Source: Acanthamoeba lenticulata
Lineage: Eukaryota; Discosea; Longamoebia; Acanthamoebidae
Assembly (NCBI GenBank): GCA_002179805.1
Contig: NAVB01000719.1
Coordinates: 1-10,441, forward strand
DNA: 10,441 bases
Direction of reading: 5' to 3'
This document shows, in pieces, positions 1 through 8,200 of the stretch. The notes beneath the pieces are model-generated. The model had not been told where the DNA came from and searched no databases. It worked only from the letters and a program-made list of their open reading frames with translations. Positions within the stretch are counted from its first letter, which is position 1. Each line of letters begins with the position of its first letter. The position numbers were made by a program, and so were the translations under genes.

Positions 1-22
1 TTGTTTATTTTAACATTTCCAG

Positions 23-337
23 ATTGCCAAACACCGAGCTCTGCGAGCGGTGCCAATCATCCTGTTTCTCAACAAGAAGGACTTGTTCGAGAAGAAGATC
101 AAGGAAGTCGACCTCTCGACGTGCTTCCCCGAGTACAAGGGCGGCAAGGACTACAAGACCGGCATCAAGTTCTTGCAGCAAAAGTTTGTCAAGGCCGCGG
201 GCGAGCGTGATGGCGAGATCTACGTTCACGTCACGCAGGCCACCGACACGACCAACATCGAGGTCGTGTGGCAGGCCATCAAGTCGATTCTCCTCAAGGA
301 CGCCCTCTCCGCTCTCGGTGGCTTTGGCGGCGTGTAG
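23..337 (+). CDS. Heterotrimeric G-protein alpha subunit, C-terminal exon (5' partial)
   Basis: This is the last exon of a G-alpha GTPase, the membrane-associated switch that couples seven-transmembrane receptors to effectors. The exon follows a T-rich acceptor ending in AG at 21-22 and codes for 104 residues to a TAG stop. Two guanine-binding motifs are visible: G4 as FLNKKDLFEKKI and G5 as HVTQATDTTNI. The segment between them (TCFPEYKGG...) is the usual G-alpha insert before G5. P-loop, switch I and switch II must lie upstream, outside the window. Two details differ from the textbook form: G5 is TQAT rather than TCAT, and the C-terminal helix ends in GGFGGV with no cysteine four residues from the end, so the pertussis-toxin type ADP-ribosylation site is absent. 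Family assignment is firm; the subclass cannot be told from this piece. Confidence 0.92.
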   Translation: MAKHRALRAVPIILFLNKKDLFEKKIKEVDLSTCFPEYKGGKDYKTGIKFLQQKFVKAAGERDGEIYVHVTQATDTTNIEVVWQAIKSILLKDALSALGGFGGV

Positions 338-381
338 TCTCCTCTTCCTCGTTTCACCAACCAAAAATTCAAACCGCAACA

Positions 382-395
382 TTGTAGTACTACAA
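382..395. repeat. 14-bp perfect palindrome in the 3' UTR of the G-alpha gene
   Basis: TTGTAGTACTACAA is its own reverse complement. It lies between the G-alpha stop codon and that gene's poly(A) signal, in the short space where two convergent genes end. There is no loop, so as RNA it would favour dimers over a hairpin. It could be chance. Confidence 0.6.
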
Positions 396-421
396 ACAAA
401 AAACATCTTTAAATTTTTATT

Positions 422-427
422 TTTATT
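422..427 (-). terminator. Polyadenylation signal AATAAA for the F-box/ankyrin gene
   Basis: Read on the minus strand, AATAAA occurs here and again directly after it at 416-421. The first copy starts 32 nt after the TAG/TAA-type end of the repeat gene at 460. It lies inside the 3' UTR of the opposite-strand G-alpha gene. Confidence 0.65.
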
Positions 428-432
428 TGCAC

Positions 433-438
433 AATAAA
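433..438 (+). terminator. Polyadenylation signal AATAAA for the G-alpha gene
   Basis: A canonical AATAAA lies 95 nt after the G-alpha TAG stop, in an A/T-rich 3' UTR. It is only 22 nt from the stop codon of the convergent repeat gene, so the two 3' ends almost certainly overlap. Confidence 0.65.
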
Positions 439-459
439 AATGAGAAACATGCAAGTCGG

Positions 460-1749
460 CTAATTCCAGGGGCAACCATTGGCGACGGCCCACTCGAGCA
501 CGTGTGAATGCCCAGCCTCGTCTGCGTTGCAGCAAGTGTTCTCGTCCCACGGGCAGCCGTTGGCGTGCAACCACTGAAGCACGGCCAAGTGGCCTCCCAT
601 GGCCGCCTCAGCGCTCGTGTTCTCGTCCCACGGGCAGCCATTGGCGCGAGCCCACTGGAGCACGTCCAGGTGTCCGTTCCGTGCTGCCTTAGCGCAAGTG
701 TTCTCGTCCCACGGGCAACCGTTGGCGTGCAACCACTGAAGCACGGCCAAGTGGCCTCCCTTGGCCGCCTTAGCGCAAGTGTTCTCGTCCCACGGGCAGC
801 CGTTGGCGCGAGCCCACTGGAGCACGTCCAGGTGTCCGTTCCGTGCTGCATTGGCGCAAATGCTCTCGTCCCACGGGCAGCCGTTGGCACGCGCCCACTG
901 CAGCACGTTAAGGTGACCTGCCCTGGCGGCACAGGCGCAGGTGTTCCTGCTCCATGGGCAGCCGTTGGCGCGCAACCATTGGAGCACCGCCAAATGGCCT
1001 CCTTCGGCTGCGCTATTGCAGGTCTCCTTGTCCCATGGATCACCATTGGCTCGCGCCCACTGGAGCACGTTGAGGTGGCCTCCTCCAGCAGCGTAGGCGC
1101 AGATCCACCTGTCCCGCAGGCAGCCGTTGGCGCGCGCCCACTGGTACACATCCAGGTGACCTGCCCTGGCGGCAGAGTCGCAGGTCCGCGAATCCCACCG
1201 GCAACCGTTGGCACGCGCCCACTGGAGCACGTCCAAGTGTCCTCCTTTAGCGGCAAAGGAGCAAGTATGGGGGGTCCATCGACAGCCATTGGCGCGAGCC
1301 CACTGGAGCACGTCCAGGTGACCTGCCCTGGCGGCATAGGCGCAGGTCTTCCAATTCCACGGGCAACCGTTGGCACGCGCCCACTGCAGCACAGAGAGCC
1401 AGCCCTCTCGGGCCAGCCTCGAGGAAAAGGGCTTGTCTGTTTCGGCAACAACAGTGCGCGCCGTCGCCATGAGGCTTGTTTGGTGTTTGGTGTCGTGTTC
1501 CGCCACCAAGAAAGAGGGCTGTGGAGAGAGGAGGGCACGGAGCCAAATGCGGCACACGGCGCGGCAGGCTGGAAGGCTGAGCGGCCGCACGAAGCTAAGG
1601 ATGACTCCAACAAGCTCCACCATGAGGTCGGTCATGCCCACCTCCACTTCCTCTTGTGTCTCAGCCAGTTCACCGGTGGCAGTGGTCGGAGCAAGCGGGC
1701 AGGCAGTCGTCTTGAGCTTCTTTTTAGCTGGTTGCATCATGTCTTGCAT
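460..1749 (-). CDS. F-box-like protein with twelve 27-residue ankyrin-type repeats
   Basis: Single-exon gene of 429 residues. The first in-frame ATG is at 1749; ATGs at 1740 and 1737 have a better purine at -3 and are also possible. Residues about 39-74 (MTDLMVELVGVILSFV...ACRAVCRIWLRAL) match the F-box pattern, which in this family recruits SKP1/cullin ubiquitin ligases. Residues 116-429 are eleven full 27-residue repeats plus a 17-residue stub, consensus GHLDVLQWARANGCPWDENT followed by CAKAARN. This ankyrin-like repeat class is abundant in Acanthamoeba, oomycetes and pandoraviruses and is thought to bind proteins. The likely role is a substrate adaptor of a ubiquitin ligase; that is inference. 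The lack of introns contrasts with all other genes here. The protein ends at the NGCPW position of repeat 12, so the last repeat is incomplete. Confidence 0.87.
   Translation of the reverse strand: MQDMMQPAKKKLKTTACPLAPTTATGELAETQEEVEVGMTDLMVELVGVILSFVRPLSLPACRAVCRIWLRALLSPQPSFLVAEHDTKHQTSLMATARTVVAETDKPFSSRLAREGWLSVLQWARANGCPWNWKTCAYAARAGHLDVLQWARANGCRWTPHTCSFAAKGGHLDVLQWARANGCRWDSRTCDSAARAGHLDVYQWARANGCLRDRWICAYAAGGGHLNVLQWARANGDPWDKETCNSAAEGGHLAVLQWLRANGCPWSRNTCACAARAGHLNVLQWARANGCPWDESICANAARNGHLDVLQWARANGCPWDENTCAKAAKGGHLAVLQWLHANGCPWDENTCAKAARNGHLDVLQWARANGCPWDENTSAEAAMGGHLAVLQWLHANGCPWDENTCCNADEAGHSHVLEWAVANGCPWN
463..1404 (-). repeat. Tandem 81-bp (27-residue) coding repeats
   Basis: Eleven complete 81-bp units plus a partial one fill this stretch without spacers. 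Invariant or nearly invariant positions are G1, V5, W8, A11-N12-G13 and usually C14-P15-W16. Positions 17-19 and 22-24 vary most, as expected if they are the binding surface. Units nearest the 3' end of the gene are the most alike and those nearest the F-box the most diverged. Because the unit length divides by three, stop-free frames repeat too, giving long meaningless open frames on both strands. Confidence 0.93.
538..861 (-). repeat. Recent 162-bp duplication (two repeat units copied together)
   Basis: Positions 538-699 and 700-861 align without gaps and differ at about 9 of 162 bases by eye. Each copy holds one DVLQWARANG unit and one AVLQWLHANG unit, so the duplicated block was a pair of repeats. 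The rest of the array does not show such close pairs. Confidence 0.85.
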
Positions 1750-1833
1750 GTGCTTCCACAAAGGAAAAATTATCAAATTAAAATAAAACAGCTTTGGTAA
1801 TTAAAAAGGAAAACAAAAAATATTGAATCGTTT

Positions 1834-1839
1834 TTTATT
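1834..1839 (-). terminator. Polyadenylation signal AATAAA for the PH-PAS-RasGAP gene
   Basis: AATAAA on the minus strand, 30 nt beyond the TGA at 1870-1872. It sits in the 120-nt gap before the ATG of the repeat gene, so that gap must hold both the 3' end of one gene and the promoter of the next. Confidence 0.65.
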
Positions 1840-1869
1840 GGTTTTTTCTCTTCCTTTTTATCCTGGCAT

Positions 1870-4800
1870 TCACTTCTTCTCCAAAATATGATCAATGAAC
1901 CGCTCAAAGGCAGGGATCTGCGGTGACAACATGAATGTTCCTTCATGAGCACATGAAAAAGGGTGGGGAGCGAGGTTTGATGGTGGGTACCTGCGCCACA
2001 ACAAAGTCGTTGAACTCGTAGAGTTCGTGGGAGGGGTCGAAGGTGAGGCCGTTGACCACATACTGCAACAGTTTGGACACCAAGATGAGGCCCCGCTGTG
2101 GCCTAAAGCCGATCTCGCCTGTCGTGTACATTAATTATAAAATTAATAATAAACTTTAAATTATTGAAATAAAATTTACGTGACAGAAACCACACGAGAC
2201 GCACCTTGCACGAGTCCAAAGACGGACGGGGACACGACGGCGGCATTAATGAAGCGCAAGAAGAAGAGACCCCCAATGGGTTGATAGTAGGCCACCTTGC
2301 CCGTCCATTTGGCCTCGGCCTCCTTCTTCACGTGCTTAAACACCTCACAAAATTCCCTGCATTCATTTCAATTAATTTTTGAAATAATCAATAAATTAAA
2401 TCAATAAATTAAATTAATTAAAAAGCAAAAAAAAATGGAATGATAATCAAGAAAGTGGGAGGCGTACGGCGGGACCAAGTCGACGGAGCCGAGCAGGGCC
2501 GAGGCGAAGCGCTCGCAGATGAGGCGGAGGTGGTCGCGGTTCTGGGCCATGTCGTCGGTGGACTCGATTAATCGGTTGTTGACTTCGTAGCTGAGGAGCT
2601 GGTCCTCGCAGATCTTGCGGATGATGGGCCCCAGGGCGCGCTCGAGGTACTCGAGGCCGACGGCGGTCATGAAGGAGATGACCTTCTTGGTGGCCTTGGA
2701 GTCCATCCGGAAGAGCAGCTTCTCGTCGTCGGTGCTCTTGACCTCGGCCGTGACGGCCCGCTTGATCTTGTTGATGACCTTGTTCTCTGGGTCGAGCACC
2801 ATGGCCACCGCCGCGCTTCGCTGCAGGCGGTTGAGCTCGGCCTGCCGCCGGGCCTCGCCCAGCTCGGCACTGAGCGCGTCCATCCGCGCCAGCACGCCGG
2901 CCATCTCCTCCTGCATGCTCCGCTTGAGCGCCTGCTTGAAGCTCGCCACTCGCTCGTCGAACACCTTGCCCACCTTGTCGATCAGCGGGTGGTAGGGCAC
3001 CTCGGCGATGGCCACCGCCTCGAGGCTGTCGCTCGTCAGGCCGCCACACATGCCGCCGGCCCCGCCCAGGCTGCGGCGGGGCGAGAGCTCATGCTGCTGC
3101 TGCTGTTGCTGCTGCGTCCGGTGGCTCGACTTGGACAGACTGCCGTCCTCCTCCTCGATGGTGCCCAGGCCCGAGGCCAGCTTGCGGAAGCTCCGGCGGG
3201 TGGCCGACGACGGCTCCTCGCCTTCGCTGTCGCTCGAGGCCTCGCGTGAGACGTCGCGTGAGGCCTCACGCGAGGCGTCCCGCGACACGTTCTGGGACGA
3301 CCGGCCGCTCGTCCGCTTCTTGACGAGCTTGTCGAGGTTGAGGACGCGCCGACCGGTTTGGTCGAGGCCCTTCTGTGCGGGGTCGCCTGTCGGCAGGCTG
3401 CCGGAGGCCTCGCGGCGCTTCTCCTTGGTACGGTTCAGCTTGCCGCTGTCCTCGAGGTCGGTGGACTCGCTCATGTCCGACAGCTCGTCGATCGTCTCCG
3501 TGTCATCGTCGGTGCTGTTGGCCAGCTTGTCCGACACGATGATGGGGCGCAGGTGCACCACGTATCTGCACGTGTGATGCCCGGGTTTTGAGATTTTTTC
3601 TATTAAATGAATAAATAAATAAATAAATGGCGAGTCACCTTCGGAGCCCATTCTCGATGCTCTCGCCCAGGGACAATTCGCACAGGAAGAGGGAGTCGTT
3701 CTTTCTCTTCACGGCCAACCGCCTCGGCTTGCCTGTGAGCACAAAAGTCAATAATAATAATAATAGAATTTAATTGTAAAGATGATAAAAAGTGATTTAA
3801 AAAAAGGAAGTAGGAAGAAACACAGACCAATGAGGCGCTTGATGCCGGTCTTGAGGTAGTTGGCCATGTAGCCCTCGTGCTTGGCGGCGATGGCGGCGGG
3901 CATGATGAGCGTGCAGGGCTTGCCAAGCAGCTCCTCCTTGGAGAAGCCCGTCATCGCACAAAAGATTTCATTGGCCGCAAGGAAGAACCTGTTGTTCTCA
4001 CCACCACATGTCGTCGTGGCCATCAGCTCTGTGTTGTTGTGCTTTTCAAGTTGCGCTCAACAATACAACATCCTCGTCTCCGTTGGGCGCGTACCCGTTC
4101 TCGTTGGTCACGCACACTGCTTCGACCTCCTTCTCGAGCCCCTCGTCGTCCACCGCCCACTCGTCGTTCACGCTCAGCACGTGTGGCTGTTGTAGCTCGT
4201 CGGTCAACAACTCTGTGAAAACAACGGCATGTGGATGATGTCAAACACGTACGGCCATCAGGCGGATCCACTCCACCATCTCCTGCTCGTTTTCTGACGC
4301 CAGGAAGAACGTCTCCTTGCTCTTCCGTCTGAGCGCAAAGGAGAACGACTGGCCGTTGATGCCCTCGGCCTTGCAGATGGTGATCTCCGCCAGGGTCAGC
4401 GAGTGGGCCACCTTCCCGGCCTTGGCGTGCTGTCCGCGTGTCCGTGTTCATATGTGTGTGTGTTGGTGTGTGTGTTCGTGTGTGTGCATGTCCATCAGAA
4501 CGCGCGCGTGTGACACGGCCGTGACGTGCTTGGAAACCCGATGGACAATTTTGAGTGCTGTTCTTGTGCGCTAATTTGCTCCTCGGCCGCTACAAGCACG
4601 CAAGCTTGGCCAAGGCACGAGGAGAACGCGACCCATGCTGCTTGCTGCTTGCTGCTGCCGCTGGTTGCGTGCGGCGCGCGCAAGGTGGGGAGGGACGCGC
4701 GCGGAGGGAGGGTCAACCTTGGCCGAGTGGTATTCGAGGAGGAGAGGGGGCTGGAGCACAAAGTGCCGGTCCTTCCAACGGCCCCACATACCCTTCTTGC

Positions 4801-4935
4801 TCAGGTCGCCTTGGCAAAAGAAGCGAAATCCAACAAACAATTCAGAATTAAAAATTGGCGCTCAAGAGTTGGTGAGGACAATTTGGGGCACCTACCGGCC
4901 TTGAGGACAGAAGGCATCTCGCGGCTGGCGCGCAT
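1870..4935 (-). CDS. PH-PAS-RasGAP protein, Ras-type GTPase-activating protein with a FixL-like sensor domain
   Basis: Ten exons join in phase to 701 residues: 4896-4935, 4718-4809, 4253-4429, 4095-4210, 3828-3988, 3639-3732, 2468-3565, 2205-2356, 1991-2118, 1870-1917. An in-frame stop lies upstream of the ATG. Residues 10-103 form a PH domain (VLKAGDLSKKG, WKDRHFVL, conserved W98), expected to bind membrane lipid. Residues about 134-235 form a PAS domain (VTNENGFFLAANEIF, TGFSKEELLGK). Residues 237-480 are a Ser/Arg/Glu-rich linker with a Q7 tract and a coiled coil at about 430-480. Residues about 480-701 are a RasGAP domain: LFRMDSKATKK with probable arginine finger R513, VPPEFCEVFKHV, and the FLR motif at 625-627. 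It should speed GTP hydrolysis on a Ras-family GTPase, perhaps under PAS control. The 42-nt intron 4211-4252 is short and its exact edges are the least certain; alternative sites shift one or two residues. Confidence 0.9.
3094..3114 (-). repeat. CAG/CAA run coding Q7 in the RasGAP protein
   Basis: Seven glutamine codons (six CAG, one CAA) encode residues 378-384, in the linker between PAS domain and coiled coil. One interrupting CAA suggests it is not actively expanding. Confidence 0.9.
3232..3285 (-). repeat. Short SR[DE][AV] tetrapeptide repeats in the RasGAP linker
   Basis: Residues 321-338 read as four units of Ser-Arg-Asp/Glu-Ala/Val followed by a degenerate end (SSD). The 12-bp DNA units are similar but not identical. 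A serine after each acidic/basic pair makes the stretch a plausible kinase target; that is inference. Confidence 0.8.
3610..3628. repeat. AAAT microsatellite in a RasGAP intron
   Basis: About five AAAT units on the + strand (ATTT on the coding strand) inside intron 3566-3638. A second simple run, ATA repeated about five times, lies at 3750-3765 in intron 3733-3827. Confidence 0.85.
4453..4487. repeat. GT-rich dinucleotide tract in a RasGAP intron
   Basis: Interrupted GT repeat (CA on the coding strand) near the acceptor end of the 288-nt intron 4430-4717, which is about three times longer than most introns of this gene. Further upstream in the same intron are short palindromes CACGGCCGTG (4514-4523) and CTTGGCCAAG (4605-4614). 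Confidence 0.8.
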
Positions 4936-5201
4936 GACTCGATCCGTGTTGTGGAGAAAAGATGACTTGTTAGGCCTAAGATCAACGGATGCTCTTGGTC
5001 ACCAACAAGATTGATTGTTCGGTTGGCCGGAACGGAGAGCGGAGTGGAGCGGAGAAAAAGTTAAATGCCCGTTTCGCTGTCCGCTTTTTTCCTGACTCCC
5101 TTTTGTGCGCTCAACCCGATACGCGACCGGTCTGGTCATTGACCAACAATTGCTGACCTCAACCTGATCCTCGTCGAGCAGTGGTTCTGTAATTTTGTGC
5201 A
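4936..5201 (-). promoter_or_regulatory. Gap between helicase 3' end and RasGAP start; probable RasGAP promoter
   Basis: No coding exon is evident on either strand. Since both neighbours are on the minus strand, this 266-bp gap must carry the RasGAP promoter and 5' UTR. The coding strand has a pyrimidine-rich stretch (positions about 5026-5059) built of repeated CTCCGCTC/CTCCACTC words. No TATA box is obvious. The promoter role rests on position alone. Confidence 0.4.
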
Positions 5202-5207
5202 TTTATT
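5202..5207 (-). terminator. Polyadenylation signal AATAAA for the helicase gene
   Basis: AATAAA on the minus strand, 31 nt after the TGA at 5239-5241, followed by mixed-composition sequence leading into the next promoter region. Confidence 0.65.
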
Positions 5208-5238
5208 TGGTGATACGAAATGGCGAATAAAGGAAAGA

Positions 5239-8200
5239 TCATCCGAGCCTCTGTGTGGTGAAGGGGAGGATGGTCTTGAGGAAGTTCAACTGCTCACGGT
5301 CCTCGCGGCCAACGAGGAGGGTGACCGCCGCCCCATCGCGCCGGAAGCGGCCAGCCCGTCCCACGCGGCGCAGCATCGTCTGGGCGGCCATGAGCACGTC
5401 GTAGTTGACCACCAGATTCACCTGCTGCACATCCAAACCTGAAATGATGTTGAAGAAGAAGACCATCTGGTGTGAGCAACGACTGGCGCAAGCTCAAGGC
5501 CCTTGGAAGGAGGGGCAGACGCACCAATGGAAAGCATGTCCGTGGTGACGAGGATGCGGTGGTTGCCCGCCCGCCATTCCTGGAGGCCCATCTGCACCTC
5601 GTCCACGTTCTTGCCCTCGTGCAACGCCAGCGCCCTGCACTCCGCCATCATCACCAAGCAAAGCACAGCACAGCACATCACAAAAGCATCTATAAGCCAC
5701 GGGACCAAGGTGGAGCTGGGCTGGGCTATTGAACGCGTGTGGCTGGACCTGAAGTTGCAGGCTTCGAGCCGCTCGGCGACCCAGTCGACTTGCGGTTGCG
5801 TGTTGCAGAAGACGATGACCTGCACGGGCTTGAACGCGAGCTGGGCGCGACCAGCGCCGTTCTGCTTGTTGGCGTCGCCGTCGCCGTCGTTGTCGTTCTC
5901 GTCGCCGGCGGGACTGCCGCCCAAAAGGTCGATCAGGGCGTCGAGCTTGTCCTCCTGCGTCTCGACCTCGACGGAGTAGTGGACGACGCCCGGGGGGAAG
6001 GGCGAGCGGAGCAAGTCCTCGTCGACGGCCAGCGCGAAGCCGTCGGCCATGAACTTGCCCAGCGTGACAAAGGCCTCGCGGCTCAGGACCGTGTCGACGC
6101 AGCACACTTGCATGCTGGTCGGCAGGTCCTTGACGACCTGCACAACGAGTCTTCGTCATCATTCTTTACATTTTTGTAATCATCAGGCAAGCCGGGACGT
6201 ACAGGGTAGATCTGCTCCCGCTTGTCAACGGTCGAGAGCATGTCGTCGATCTCGTCCACGACCAGCAGCTTCACCCTGTCGACAGCCAGCGCACCGCGCT
6301 GCATCATGTCGTACAGCCGGCCGGGCGTGGCGACCACCACATGCGCCTCTGTCCCCCCAATCTGGTTAGCGCTCGTTGTTGTAAGGCCTTGGGCCGGGGG
6401 CGCGTAAACGCACTCTTGAGCTCGTCGATGCAATGGCGGACGGCGGTGCCGCCCGTGGCCAGCGCGCAGCGGATCGCGGTGTAATCGGCCAGGGCGGTGA
6501 TGACCTTCCACACCTGCTGCGCGAGCGGCCGCGTGGGCACCAGCACGATGGCCTGCGGCGAATCGACATGCTCCTCGATCAGCTGCAGCAGCGGCAGGGC
6601 GTAGGCCGCGGTCTTGCCCGTCCCGCTGCGGCCCAGCATGAGCACGTCCCGCTTGGCCAGCATGATCGTGCCCAGGCCCTGGCGCTGCAGCCGCGTCGGC
6701 TTCTCGAAGCCGTAGGCGTAGAACCCACGAAGGAGCTCCTCGCGCAGCCCGCAGTGGTCGATGTCGTTGACAAACAGGCCTACGCGGGCCTCGCTGAGCG
6801 TGCTGAGCTCCTCGGCCAGGTAGCCCATGTAGGACTGTCCGGAGTCGGTGGTGTCGACGGCAGTCGAGCCGCCTGCCGCGCCGCGCGGCCGCCCAGAGCT
6901 CCAACCGACCGCCTGGAGGATGGCTGCCTTTTGCTGGGCGAGCTCGTCCTCGGAAAGCCGGGCCTCCTCGCCCCAGACGGCTGCCGCAGCTGCGTGCTTG
7001 GAATTCCTTGGCGACTCGGCGACCTCGTCGGCCCAGTCGTCATTCTCCTGCTGCTGGTTGTCGTCGACATCATGGTGGTGGCCGTCGTCTTCATCATCAT
7101 CATCATTCTTGTCGACATCCAGCTGGTACTCGACCATGACGTCCTCTTTGCCAAACGTGAATGAACCGCCGAGGGTTCCTTCGTCCTTCCGGGCCTGCGT
7201 CTGCGGCACGACGAAACCGCAGGAGACAAGGCGCCCGACCACGAGCTCGGCGTCAATGTGCGTCTTGTAGGCCGTGCGGCCGGCAATGTAGGCCATGAGC
7301 GCACGGCGGTCACTCGGTCGCGCCTCGCGCTTGGCCCGGACGAGCTGCAGCGCGATGCTCTGCGCGGCCCGGTCCGTACGCGCCTCTTTACTGTGCACGT
7401 CGTTGGCCTTGCCACCTTTTCCGGCGGCAGCCTCGGCCTTGGCCGCTGCGGCGCCGCGCGCGGCCTGATAGGCCTCGATGGTGAAGGCGACCTCGTGGCA
7501 GATGGGGCACTCCCGTACGAGGCTCGCGCGCAGGAGCCGCTCCAGTACGGCGCGGCCGTCGAGCCGCTTCTCGAGGGCGCACAGCGGGCGGACCCGCTTG
7601 CGCAGGACCTGCAGCGAACGCGGGAGCACGACGCCCTGTTCGTGCTCGCGCCTCAGCTGGCGCTTGACCCGGCGCAGGATGACGTCCATGTCCTTGCGCT
7701 TGCGCGACTCCGGCTTGGACTGGCCAGCCTTGTCCGAGGACGCTTCGTCATCGTCACCGTTGTCGCCGGCAAGCAGGAAGGCAAACGCAGGGAGCGTTTG
7801 CCAGCGGTCGTCCAGGCGGCGCCTCGTTGAAGGCTTGGGCGGGTTGCCGACCGGCGCGACGAGGGCCTGGGCCAACAGGCCTGCCTCGCGCAGCGCCTCC
7901 GTGGCCTCTGCCTTGGCCCACACGCCCGCCGGGTCGACTTGCAGTCGATGGAAGGCCACCACGTCCTGCTCGTCGTCCTCGGCGGCCTGATTCGGGTGGA
8001 CGATGCCTCGAGTGACCCGCGCCATGGCCTTGGCCTGCCGCAGGAGCTGGCGGACGGCGTCGTCGTTGGACACGACGTAGACGTCGGCCCGGTGGTCGGC
8101 CTTGAGCACACGCTGGACCAGGAACGAGGCCGCCAGGGACATGGCGTGCTTGGGGGACGCGGCGGTCTGCGCCCAGAACCGTTGTGGCGACGGACCTCTG

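Noticed and set aside
508..1800. 430-codon open frame on the + strand opposite the repeat gene, and a 396-codon second frame on the minus strand (423-1613)
   Set aside because: Both exist because an 81-bp repeat without stops stays open in the same frame throughout. Their products are repetitive but show no F-box or other domain, and only the 460-1749 frame gives the known repeat family.
3094..3114. Disease-like CAG expansion
   Set aside because: Only seven glutamine codons, interrupted by one CAA; ordinary low-complexity linker for an amoebozoan protein.
3748..4023. Separate 91-residue PAS-only gene starting at the ATG at 4023
   Set aside because: The segment MATTTCGGENNR is intron sequence. 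Splicing from 4095 to 3988 restores the PAS start (VTNENGFFLAANEIF) and links it to the PH exons in phase.
4526..5014. 162-codon + strand frame across the RasGAP 5' exons and promoter
   Set aside because: No motif or codon signature; the opposite strand carries clear PH-domain exons with matching splice sites.
6349..6413. Continuous reading through this stretch, giving IGGTEAHVVV before the TPGR motif in one frame
   Set aside because: It cannot be reached in frame from the upstream helicase exon. Removing the GTGCGT-to-ACAG intron gives DELKKAHVVVATPGR, which matches the DEAD-box family.
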